Under the pieces are notes generated by a model. It was not told where the DNA came from. It made no database searches and saw only the letters and a list, made by a program, of their open reading frames with translations. Of a DNA stretch of 25,771 nucleotides, positions 1 through 7,746 are shown piece after piece. Each line of letters opens with the position of its first letter. The stretch's first letter is position 1. Position numbers and translations under genes: made by a program. Origin of the DNA: Baffinella frigidus (taxonomy: Eukaryota > Cryptophyceae > Cryptomonadales > Baffinellaceae); contig MU646306.1 in the NCBI GenBank assembly GCA_026770585.1, positions 1,401,322-1,427,092 on the forward strand, given 5' to 3'.

Positions 1-81
1 GAGGGTGGAGGGTGGAGGGTGGAAGGTTGAGGGTGGAAGGTTGAGGGTGGTAGGATGAGGGTGGAAGAGGAGGGTGTCCAC
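1..81. repeat. GGGTGGA-type minisatellite at left edge (gene A intron 8)
   Basis: Positions 1-66 are imperfect 7-bp units alternating gagggtgga and aggttgagg. It starts right after the exon 8 donor and continues off the window. Confidence 0.85.
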
Positions 82-261
82 CGATGATCCCGAAGACACA
101 GAAGAAGAAGAAGTTGATCCAGGACGTCTTGCGGAACGCCCATGCAATTGCCTTCTGTTGCGACTCGTCCGTGTCCGTTGGGTGCGGGTAGTCTGTCCGC
201 ATCAGCCAGTGCGAGAGCGCGACCGATAGGATCGACCACCCTGCCAAGCACGCCACACGTA
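82..261 (-). CDS. Gene A exon 8 (59 codons, two helices)
   Basis: Acceptor GCTGAG at 263-262 is followed by RVACLAGWSILSVALSHWLM, a polar loop RTDYPHPTDTDESQQKAIAW, and a Phe-rich helix ..TSWINFFFFCVFGIIG. The loop-helix spacing fits the family's ALKR..-type loop before a helix. Donor ATCG|GTGGAC leads into a minisatellite; the following exon lies off the left edge. Confidence 0.8.
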
Positions 262-1565
262 CTCAGCAGTGATGCAGTGGATCCAGGTGTGTGGGCAGTC
301 TGAACGCAGGCGCCAGTGTTAGAGCAAGACCGAGTGGAGCGACCACCCTGCCACGCACGCCTCGTTTCGTGCAAGGCTCATCAACTTTGAAGCACTCAAC
401 TCAGGGCTTACGGGCCTACCTACGACCTGCATCGAGGATAACAACGAAGAAGAAGAAGACGACGCACGCCGCGGATGTGGGATTCAGGGGGCGTGGGATG
501 CGGTGCGATGGGGGTCACCCTTCCCGCAACGCATCCCGGCCCGTGCAAGCAATGTATCTCTGAGGAGCCAGTCCCGTGTAAGTGGACACCAACCCCGCAC
601 CACGGAGTGTTGAACCGGTTCTAGCATTCGACCACACTCGCCCGGCAGCCTTTTAACTTGTCTCACGGGTAACAGAGCACCCCTGGAGACACGGTCCCGT
701 GTTAAGCGGACGTGACTATTGTAACGTCACTCCGGCTATCTTACTCAGGACTGTCCCCCCAGAGCATGACGCCACGCGATGCACCCGGCACACCCTTGAG
801 AATCTGAACGGTGCAATCTGCTTTGGAGTCCTCATAACCTTGCATCCGTAGGTGCCCTGAGAGCCTAGATACCCACCGAGAAGGGTGCGTCCCAGCAGAT
901 CCTCACCGCAGAGCTAGAAGGCGTAGAGGGTCAACACCACGACACTCGTCAGATGGACATCGCAATCCAGAAGAATCGGGGGGGGGCGACACGACAAGAA
1001 CATGTCGAAAGGTCACGTACCCAGAGTCGTATATCACCAAGTATTCAACGTATACGAAGATAAAAGTCTGGGAGAGGTGACACCGCAGAGCCAGAAGGCG
1101 TAGAGGGTCTTATCAGACTCGCCGGCCGCGAGGACGAGCGCGCCGCACAGCGCGGCCAGCACCGAGTCGGTCAGTTCCAGCACCACGCCGGTCACCTGAG
1201 GGAAAACCCCACTTAGGCATTGTGTAAAGTCACTCCGCAGCAGAGCGCAGCCAGCACTGAGTCTGTCAGTTCCAGTGCCACACCCGTAACCTGAGGGTGA
1301 TGATGTGAGTATTTTGTCGGCTTCCCTTACCTGCATGATTATATCGACCAGGTGATACTCACCTTGGGGACCGGATTCGGTTATGAGTACTGCCGGGTGT
1401 GAGAATGCGCGCGTCCAGAACCGAGTCGGTCAGTTCCAGCGCCACGCCAGGAATCTGAGGATACACCCGATGTTCAATCGTTTGCGTGGAAACATTGTGT
1501 GAACAGTGAGTGCGTATTGCAGAGATGTTTCTAGCCATCGGTGTCGCGCAGTTCTCTCTCTCACG

Positions 1566-1607
<42 letters not shown>

Positions 1608-1706
1608 CTCGCCCTCGCTCGCTCTCTCTCCCTCTCTCTCTATATCCCTCTCTCTCCCTCTCTCTCTCTCCCCCTCTATCTCTCTCTCTCACTCACTCTC
1701 TCTCTA

Positions 1707-1742
<36 letters not shown>

Positions 1743-1775
1743 TGTATGTATGTATGTATGTATGTATGAATATGA

Positions 1776-1806
<31 letters not shown>

Positions 1807-2904
1807 CATAAATCTCTCTCTGTATACACACATAAATCTCTCTCTGGTGTACCTCAGAGAGAGTCGCGCCGAGCGTCGCGGTGACGAACGCAGGGTTCCC
1901 AGCCAGGTCCGTCTCCCGAGTCCTGGTTAAGGTTACATGTAAAGAAACCCAGCGCTGTTGGATCTATGTTTTCTAGAAACACAAGGTGGAGCAACGCAGG
2001 GTTCTCAGCCAGTTCCGTCTCCCGGGTCCTGGAGAGGCTGAAATGTCATCAAAATGTAAGCGAACCAGCCCTGTTGAATCTATGCTTTGTGGGTGGCAAC
2101 GGGGTCGGGGAGAGGGTGGAGGGTGGAGGAGGGGAAGGGGGTGGGCACGCGCGCGGAGGGAGGGGGAGGGGGGGGGGGGTCAAGACCACACAGTGAGCTT
2201 TGCAGGTCAGCCGATAAATGTTCGAGGTACTAATTAAGAATTTCTCGGTGCGAAAACGTCTCACGAACCGACATTTCGACCGGATGTTGGGTCGAAATTC
2301 TCTTCGAAGCCCATTGTGTGGGGTGGAGAGGGTGGAATGTAAACACACCAGCGCTGCTGAATCTATGTTTTCTAGAAACACAAAACGCTGCTGTAGAAAC
2401 TGCGGAGGTGGGGGTTGGGATGACCTATTTATTCAATTGCTGGGTCTGGCCAGAGCAGTAGCAAAGCCAATCCCTAGCCACACAGGCCTACCGTGGTCAA
2501 AAACGCCGAATGAAAACTTCCTTGAACTCGAGGGATTTCCGCGCTATCCGGTTTCTGTGATTTCGGATCCGGTTTCTGTGATTTCGGATCCTGGATCCGG
2601 GAGGGGGCGAGACCAGGGGACGATCGTGGCAACCAGGCCGTCCGCGATCTCTGCGGTCTTGTACACCATCCCTGCGGTGCCGCGCACGATTCTTTGACTG
2701 AACTGCGCAGGTTTCGTACCCGTACCAGGCAGGCTTTGTACCCGAAACAGTCAAGAATTGTGCGGTGCCGCGCGCCTGATGTTACCGGGTCCCCTCTCTC
2801 TCTCTCTGTCGAGCTGTCTGTCGCTCTCTCACACATACAGATGCATCTCGCTCTTTATTTCTGACCCTCTCTCGCTCTATCTTGCTTTCGCTCTCTCTCT
2901 CGCG

Positions 2905-2940
<36 letters not shown>

Positions 2941-5900
2941 CTCTCTCTCTCTCCCGCGCCATCTCTCTCTCTCTCCCCCTCTCTCTTTCTCTCTCTCTCT
3001 CTCTCTGCGGAACGACTCTTGACTCAACCACGCAGGTCTCGTACCCGTACCCGCCAGGTTTTGTACCCGAAACACCCTGAATATGCCAAGAGTGGTGGGG
3101 CTCTCTATGCATGCGGGGCAAGGCCAGGATCGGCGCTAGCTTGTCCGTTCGATTCAAACCTCGAATATGGAGGGGGGGGTCCCGAGACGCACGCAGTGAA
3201 TCGAAAGCAAGCAGTCCCCAAACGCAAGAAGGCAACCCCCCCCTCCATATCCAAGGTTTGAATCGAAGGGACAGGGCAGAGCTAGACCCCCCCCCCGTTT
3301 TCCATCACCGGGGAAACGGCTCGTTTCGAAGACTGGTCTAGCTCGGCCTGACTCAATCTGGTCCTCTCAGAATACGGAGACCAAAATGAGGAGACCGGGA
3401 CTTAATTCCCCGGGCTGAGGTAAAAATCCATCAACGTGTGGCGTGAAACCGATGCGTCAATCCGACGGAGGCAGAGCGAGGTACAAATCCATCAACGTTT
3501 GGCATGGATACACATCCATCAACTTATGGCGTGAAAAGGGTCTGCCAACCCGACAGAGGAAAAGTGAGGAGGTAATTTATGGACAAATCGATAATTTCTC
3601 AAGACAACTCCCATACAAATGCAGTCGGATTCCGAGTGCATTGGTGGAAAATTGACTAAAGATTTGCCCGCAGGTTGACTCCAGGGTGGAGCACCGGAGA
3701 AGAGGTGTCTAAAATATGTACCACGATAAGTCATCTAAACACTTTGAGCGCGAACGAATGTACATGAAAATCCCATTTATGCCCTGGCTCTGTGTTTTCC
3801 TGGTTGATTCCCCAGCTTCACGTGCCTAGATATACGCCTCCCCGGCTTTACACCTAGCACTATCAGTCCACACTACCCACACTGGCGCGGTACCGGCAAA
3901 GAGACGGACAGCGAGCGTGACCACCGAGAAGCCCGCTGCGAACGCCACCTGGTTGGCAGTTTAGGGTGTGGGGTTAGGGGTGTTTGGGTGTAGGGTTTAG
4001 GGTGTAGGGTTTAAGGTTTAGGGTTTAGGGTGTAGGGTTTAGCGTTTAGGGTGCAGGGTGCAGGGTGTATGATGTAGGGTTTCGGGTGTGGGGTTGAGGG
4101 TGTGGGGTTGGGGTTTTAGGGTGTGGGGTTTATGGTTTAGGTTTTAGGGTGCGGGGTTCATAGTTTAGGGTTTGGGGTTTTGGGTTTGGGGTTTTGGGTT
4201 TTGGGTTTTGGGTTTTGGGTTTTGGGTTTGGGGTTTCGTGTGTCGGGTTTCGGGTTTCGGGTTTCGGGTGTACGATAGCCTCCGCGCCGAACGCCGTGGG
4301 GCACAAATCCCCACTCCCGCACGAATACCCCCGGTAGGAGGTCGCCGATTCGTTGCGGCCGAGGGAGGTGAGCGTGAACATGATCGAGAAGAGGAGAAGG
4401 GCCCCGGCCGTGACCACGAACCCGCCGAGCGCCCCGCATTTCACGGCCGCCTGCGACGGGCGTCACGCAGGTTGATTGCTGAGCACGAATGAGATCGCGC
4501 GATTCTTCACCAGGGTCGATCACCTGATATGTCGCGTGGGCGGGTGGGAGCGACAGGCGTCACACAGGTTGATTTATGGGCACGAATGACGACGCGCGCT
4601 TGGGTTGCCACACGGTGGACTTCACAGGTTTCGGCTACGCTACATGGGTCATCGGCGCCAGGGCCTGGAGATGGCAAGGGGGCAGGTGGGAGCTGGATTG
4701 ATAGGAGCATGGCCGCCATGCACCCCCCCCCATCGAGGCTAGGTGCCAGCAGGGACGACGAGAGGTCACGCACACTCGTTCTGGAGACGTGTTCGCGGGT
4801 GCGCCACTGTCAACATGTTCCTGGTCACACGCAAACATACATGGTGCGAGGCTGGGGCCGAGCACTTGCTATCACCATATCAGCCAGCTGATGATAACTC
4901 TGATAACCCCGTTATCAGCAGATTGCTGTTGAACTGATAAGTTGATTTGCTGATATCACAACCCTAGGCTGGGCGGCAAGGCGACGCCCGGCCACCAGCC
5001 ACCCGAAGTGAACCAGATCGTGTTTAACCAGATCAGGGGTTTTCATCAGACAACACGCTCTCAGGGTGTATCGCCTGTGAAATTCTGGAGGAATAGATGG
5101 ACACTTTACGTAGCCAGATCGATGGTCGAATAGATGGACACTTTATGTCGATGTCAGGTAGCCAGATCGATCTAGTTCGGGTGGCGGGTGGACCTGCATC
5201 GAGGCGCGCAAGAGAGGGGTGTGCTGCCCGCCGAACGCCCCCCGTGTGATCCCCTCCGCCGCATAATGCGCGTTGAGCGAGGACAGGAGCGTGAGCCCGA
5301 GTGCCGCGGCCGCCCCGACGAGAAAGTCCGCGCCGGAGCGGATGCCGTCGGTGCTGTCGTGCTTCCCGGCGCCGGACAGCGCGGCGAGGAGCGCGAACGT
5401 CCAGAAGAGGATCGTCACCGCTAGTGCGTTCCCGAGGGAGTGGTAGAACGCCTTTATCTGCCGGGAAAGGGGTGGGGGGGGGTTGTTGGCAGAGAGAAGT
5501 GGGCGCAGGGATTGGGGGGGGCGCCTTGACCAAAGCTCGTGATATAGTCCAAGGGACACGAGTGTCGAACCGCAGCGCATGAGAAGGTCTAAGGACAGGG
5601 AGAGCATGAGAAGGTCTAAGGACAGGGAGAGTGTGCGGGCCGCGTTGGAACAAAAACCGTTGCCAACACGGATCACAGCTCATGAGAGGGTCCCAGGCAT
5701 ATCATATGGAAATACTTGTAATCTATAAACTGGAATCAATGAAATTTACTACACAAAACTATCTTTACATGTAATATTAAAGCAGACGTGTAGTAATTTT
5801 GTTTGGAATCCAGTTTATGAATTATAAGTTTTTCCATATGAGATAGGGAGAGGGGGTGAACCGCGTTGGTGATGAGCGCGTTCACGGTATCGAGACGCTT

Positions 5901-7105
5901 GTACCTAGGGTTTAGGGTTTAGGGTTTAGGGTTTTAGAGTTGAGGGTTTAGGGCGTAGGGTTTGGAGTTTAGCGTTTAGGGTTTTGGGTTTAGAGTTTAG
6001 GGTTTTGGGTGTGAGGTTTAGGGTTTAGGGTTTACCACAGCGTTTTCCAATCGTCTTCATGGCCATTAGTGGCCTGCATGTACATGCTGACAAGGGTGTA
6101 GAGGAGCACGCCTGCCGTCGAAACGACAAGGAAGGAAATCTGCGATCCAACATTGGTGCTGCACGCCCACCTGCCACGCGGCCAGGGGAGAGAGCGGTTA
6201 CGGCCTCTGCAGCCAGCGCACACGGCCCTAACTCAATACCGTGCACGGCCCTGGCAGGCGACAGGGCCCCTGTCACAGGGGTGGGGTTTTCAGGAACGGG
6301 AACAGACGCACCGTTGCAGGGTCATGTGAAAAGCTAACGCCAGCGAGGTACTTACAGCCTACGGATTGCCTACGGTAGGAGCCCCCCTCCTACGACTTTT
6401 AAAGAACGTTTTGTTTTAAACGTCGTAGTGGGAGGGGGGGTTCCTACCGTAGGCTAAGGGGTCCGCTGGCGTTAGCTTGTGGCATTAGGCTCCGTTTCAG
6501 AATCGGCAGTAGCGTGAGCTGGGACTGTCTGTTCCCTCTGGTGCCGTGGTAACAGGGCCCGAGGACCTCTACGTTGTTATCAGCTCCTCTTCGGAAACCG
6601 GAGGACAGGACCTCCCAACGTGTCACACGGTCATCATCCTCCCCACAAGAACCCTGACGGTTGAGGCAGCCACGGTGTCCAGCATCAGAACCAGGGGCGT
6701 CATCCGGGGCGGTGCCCGGTGTTGGCGAAAAGGGTGTAGTTGGCAACATCAACTGAGTGGGAGAGAGCCTCACAGTGTGAAGCGTGGCCCTCTCCTGGTT
6801 GCACCACCGTAGATCTGTCACCTCACCCTCAGACCCTTACTACCCTCACCACCCCCGAGGCCAGAGGAGAGAGCGGTTATCGCCTGTCCAGAGCACGCCC
6901 GCACACAGCCCCTAACTCGTCCCTCCCAGCCTGGCACGGGACGAGGGTCCCTGCGGTCACAGTGCGGTGTCACGTCTATAACTATGAGGTTTTTGAGAGG
7001 ATTGCGGGGCTTGCGGGGCGCGTACGAGGGCCCTGACGGATCCGGGTAGGTGCTGGTGCAGAGCGCCGCAGGGACGAACACGCCATCCACGGTCCCTCCG
7101 CTCAT
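82..7105 (-). CDS. Gene A: multi-pass membrane protein, pyrophosphatase-like (5' part, 8 exons, runs off left edge)
   Basis: Join of 7105-6983, 6139-6036, 5904-5862, 5457-5194, 4450-4274, 3948-3877, 1195-1084 and 261-82, read leftwards. All junction phases agree, including two split codons (Trp76 across exons 2/3, Val299 across exons 7/8). The product is at least 358 residues with about eight hydrophobic helices (roughly 42-62, 93-117, 133-151, 183-204, 238-255, 270-286, 292-314, 343-358). Helix order and local wording match the N-terminal half of membrane-bound H+-pyrophosphatases: an amphipathic stretch before helix 2, a loop then AAVKCGALGGFVV where the family has a ..FRSGAVMGFLL helix, EAIVAFAAGFSVVTLAVR where it has ..GFGASS.ALF.RVGGG, and a helix pair ending ..AFRKTSWINFFFF. 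The family's KAADVGADLVGK and DNVGD motifs are not found, so it may be a non-catalytic relative. I am sure it is a gene; the family is a judgement from remembered motifs. Confidence 0.62.
262..1083 (-). other. Gene A intron 7
   Basis: 822 bp. It holds a degenerate copy of the exon 8 start at about 306-352 (the GCGACCACCCTGCCACGCAC stretch mirrors 232-251 of the exon) and a copy of the exon 7 end and donor at 905-931 carrying a stop codon. Nothing else is recognisable. Confidence 0.7.
1084..1195 (-). CDS. Gene A exon 7 (37 codons plus 1 base)
   Basis: Acceptor TTCCCTCAG, then VTGVVLELTDSVLAALCGAL and VLAAGESDKTLYAFWLC, with donor TGCG|GTGTCA. Its last G joins TA of exon 8 to make Val299. Three partial copies of this exon lie in the flanking introns (905-931, 1228-1294, 1408-1460). 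This copy is chosen because it alone is open from acceptor to donor. Confidence 0.8.
1555..1799. repeat. Compound microsatellite (CT)n-(TATG)n-(TA)n
   Basis: CT-rich tract about 1555-1710, TATG units 1714-1768, TA units 1774-1799. Open frames across it read as Ser-Leu or Tyr-Val-Cys-Met runs and are not genes. Confidence 0.95.
1881..2400. repeat. Degenerate ~110-bp tandem repeat, three copies
   Basis: Shared words include AACGCAGGGTTC, CCGTCTCCCG, GTCCTGG and GAATCTATG/GGATCTATG. Copies start near 1884 and 1993; a partial third near 2325 ends in the same TTTTCTAGAAACACAA as the first. Confidence 0.75.
2790..3006. repeat. Second (CT)n microsatellite tract
   Basis: Interrupted CTCTCT tract flanked on both sides by ~75-bp related segments (about 2692-2772 and 3003-3077) that share CGTACCCGTACC and TTTGTACCCGAAACA. 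Confidence 0.9.
3135..3285. repeat. Foldback element, ~151 bp (intron 6 of gene A)
   Basis: The left arm includes TTCGATTCAAACCTCGAATA and TGGAGGGGGG. The right arm is its near reverse complement (CCCCCTCCATATCCAAGGTT, TGAATCGAA). Termini are GCTAGC / GCTAG. MITE-like. Confidence 0.8.
3877..3948 (-). CDS. Gene A exon 6 (24 codons, one helix)
   Basis: Acceptor CAACCAG, then VAFAAGFSVVTLAVRLFAGT and APVW. I placed the donor at TGG|GTAGTG because most exons here end in G; CCA|GTGTGG six bases earlier (exon end 3883) is also in phase. Joined to exon 5 it reads EAIVAFAAGFSVVTLAVRLF, the stretch most like the pyrophosphatase helix before the catalytic loop. Confidence 0.7.
3949..4273 (-). repeat. 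Gene A intron 5, built of telomere-like repeats
   Basis: On the sense strand it runs GTACACCCGAAACCCG.. through CCCAAAACCCAAAACC and CCCTAAACC variants to ..TGCCAACCAG. Essentially the whole 325-bp intron is degenerate (TTTAGGG)n-type sequence. Confidence 0.85.
4274..4450 (-). CDS. Gene A exon 5 (59 codons, helix plus Cys-containing loop)
   Basis: Acceptor CCCGTCGCAG, then residues 179-237: helix AAVKCGALGGFVVTAGALLL.., then loop TSLGRNESATSYRGYSCGSG.. with two Cys (a possible disulfide) and ..FGAEAI. The donor ATC|GTACACCC opens straight into telomere-like repeat. Confidence 0.85.
4451..5193 (-). other. Gene A intron 4
   Basis: 743 bp. Holds two ~100-bp direct copies around CGTCACGCAGGTTGATT (4459) and CGTCACACAGGTTGATT (4558), the first overlapping the exon 5 acceptor; a cluster of CTGATA/TATCAG palindromes (4880-4955); and two copies of AATAGATGGACACTTTA (5091, 5128). 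Confidence 0.65.
5194..5457 (-). CDS. Gene A exon 4 (88 codons, two helices)
   Basis: Acceptor CCCGGCAG and donor ATGCAG|GTCCAC, phase 0 at both ends. It encodes residues 91-178: helix AFYHSLGNALAVTILFWTFA.., a short polar loop (GKHDSTDGIRS), helix GADFLVGAAAALGLTLLSSL, then a polar region NAHYAAEGITRGAFGG leading to LLRASMQ. This is the longest and best-supported gene A exon. Confidence 0.85.
5458..5861 (-). other. Gene A intron 3 with foldback and 27-bp duplication
   Basis: 404 bp. CATGAGAAGGTCTAAGGACA.. (27 bp) is exactly doubled at 5578-5631, and a 149-bp foldback occupies 5697-5845. Confidence 0.75.
5697..5845. repeat. Foldback element, 149 bp
   Basis: Arms run from CATATCATATGGAAATACTT to the reverse-complement-like TTTTTCCATATGAGATA, with inner TACTACACAAA / TGTGTAGTAATTTTG. 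AT-rich against a GC-rich setting. MITE-like; shares the TACTACACAAA word with 14216-14364. Confidence 0.8.
5862..5904 (-). CDS. Gene A exon 3 (43-nt micro-exon, residues 76-90)
   Basis: Its single leading G completes Trp76 and it then encodes YKRLDTVNALITNA. It was found by phase logic: joining exon 2 straight to exon 4 would give a stop codon, and this segment restores the frame at both ends. The acceptor CCCTAG is a mutated unit of the telomere-like repeat that fills intron 2. In pyrophosphatases this is the amphipathic region before the second helix. Confidence 0.75.
5905..6035 (-). repeat. Gene A intron 2, made entirely of telomere-type repeat
   Basis: 131 bp. The sense strand begins GTAAACCCTAAACCCTAAAC and ends ..AACCCTAAACCCTAG. 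Donor GT and acceptor AG are both produced by single changes in CCCTAAA units. Confidence 0.9.
6036..6139 (-). CDS. Gene A exon 2 (residues 42-75, first membrane helix)
   Basis: After acceptor TCGCAG this exon encodes ISFLVVSTAGVLLYTLVSMY then MQATNGHEDDWKTL and two bases of Trp76. The first 21 residues form a membrane helix. The donor reads CTGTG|GTAAACCCTAAACC, so the intron starts directly in telomere-like repeat. The reading frame would allow the exon to begin further upstream; this acceptor was chosen because it keeps phase 0 with exon 1. Confidence 0.75.
6140..6982 (-). other. Gene A intron 1
   Basis: 843 bp. A ~115-bp segment near one end (about 6172-6290, GGGGAGAGAGCGGTTACGGC) is repeated near the other (about 6855-6975, GGAGAGAGCGGTTATCGCCT), so the intron has direct repeats at its ends. 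A 148-bp foldback lies between. 6540-6800 has an open minus-strand frame with no recognisable domain. Confidence 0.65.
6331..6478. repeat. Foldback element, 148 bp
   Basis: Termini AAGCTAACGCCAGCG / CGCTGGCGTTAGCTT are exact inverted repeats. Inside are GCCTACGGTAGGAGCCCCCC and its complement, with CTACGAC / GTCGTAG at the centre. Confidence 0.9.
6983..7105 (-). CDS. Gene A exon 1 (start codon, residues 1-41)
   Basis: The ATG at 7105-7103 is the first in frame. The exon encodes a soluble N-terminus, MSGGTVDGVFVPAALCTSTY onwards, ending ..PLKNLI. It is rich in Pro and Ser, with no signal peptide. It ends at ATA, followed by GTTATA. Phase 0 fits exon 2. The donor is unusual here because the last exon base is A, whereas most exons in the window end in G. 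Confidence 0.6.
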
Positions 7106-7302
7106 TGTACCCAAAGTGACCTCTGGAGAGACAGATGACCTTCTTGAAAAGTGTGAGTCGTGTCCGGTATGTGGTACAAATCTAAAATGACTTTACACTC
7201 CGCGTCTTTAAAAGTCAGTTTCGACTTTTAAAACGCGGGTGTAAAGTCGTTTTAAAGCGTCTTTGGTCGCGGATCGGATCTCGGCGGATTCTGCTTCTGT
7301 GC
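7106..7302. promoter_or_regulatory. Divergent (shared) promoter region of genes A and B
   Basis: Only 197 bp separate the two start codons. I see no clear TATA box. The notable content is a hairpin at 7184-7253 with arms of about 31-33 bp and a 6-bp loop. A bidirectional promoter is inferred from layout only. Confidence 0.55.
7184..7253. repeat. Promoter hairpin (inverted repeat)
   Basis: The left arm (7184-7216) contains GACTTTACACTCCGCGTCTT and TAAAAGTC. The right arm (7223-7253) is its imperfect reverse complement, GACTTTTAAAACGCGGGTGT onwards. It could be a foldback insertion or a regulatory palindrome; each half carries CGCG and GACTTT motifs. Confidence 0.8.
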
Positions 7303-7746
7303 ATGCGACGAGCCCTGCCGTGCTGCATCCCGCTCGTGCTCTTCCTCCTCCTCCTCCCTGCAGCTCAGCCGTTCGCATCCCTCGCCCCGCTCGGGCGACA
7401 AATCTCTCCAGCGAGTCTCTGGAAGCCTCGTGGAACACAGTTTGGTGCTGCCCGCAACAGCTACGCCACGATGACCATCTCTGCAACCCCCTCTACCGCT
7501 GCTCTTTACTCTGACATCGCGGCCATCCCTGCTATTGCTGCTGGGTTCATCCTCGCGAGCGACGCCGGTGCCCCACACATTCTGCTTCGGAGGAATCAGA
7601 AGGACCTGAAAAATGACGAGGCCCGCTCGCACGTCCTGTCGTTCGCCCCTGGGCCATCCGGGGAGCTCCAGCCGGCCCCGTTTCCTTGGGAGACGCTCCA
7701 AGTCTCGGCGATGAGCCCCTCGCCCTCTGGGAAATTCGTTGCCCTG
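7303..7746 (+). CDS. APEH: APEH exon 1: bipartite presequence and propeller start
   Basis: 148 codons from ATG 7303, donor CTG|GTGCCT. Residues 1-21 are a signal peptide (MRR, then a Leu-rich core). The next part, QPFASLAPLGRQ.., resembles the Phe-containing cleavage motif of secondary-plastid proteins, followed by a Ser/Arg-rich, acid-poor stretch to about 55. Met57 (ATG 7471) matches where cytosolic APEH proteins begin, with STAALYSDIAAIPAIAAG aligning to the family N-terminus. It ends ..SPSGKFVAL. Confidence 0.9.

Larger units (their letters stand above)
1196..3876 (-). other. Gene A intron 6 (2.7 kb, microsatellite-rich)
   Basis: Contains exon 7 acceptor copies (1228-1294, 1408-1460), CT/TATG/AT microsatellites, a three-copy ~110-bp tandem repeat (1881-2400), a G-rich tract (2100-2180), a doubled 22-bp unit (2549-2594), two related ~75-bp repeats flanking the second CT tract, a 151-bp foldback, and short tandem units around CAAATCCATCAACGT (3424-3545). 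If gene A has a missing catalytic exon it should be here; I did not find one. Confidence 0.65.

Noticed and set aside
1506-1930. Open frames of 87-129 codons across the CT/TATG microsatellite
   Set aside because: They are Ser-Leu and Tyr-Val-Cys-Met read-through of simple repeats and lie inside a gene A intron.
2758-3261. 167-codon frame with Ser-Leu runs and its Arg-Glu antisense partner
   Set aside because: Read-through of the second CT tract; no domain and no splice logic.
3960-4270. A true chromosome end
   Set aside because: Telomere-like repeats are degenerate, internal, scattered in several introns and flanked by exons of the same genes.
5033-5683. 216-codon minus-strand frame overlapping gene A exon 4
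   Set aside because: It is Arg/Pro-rich and in a different frame from the hydrophobic, phase-consistent exon 4.
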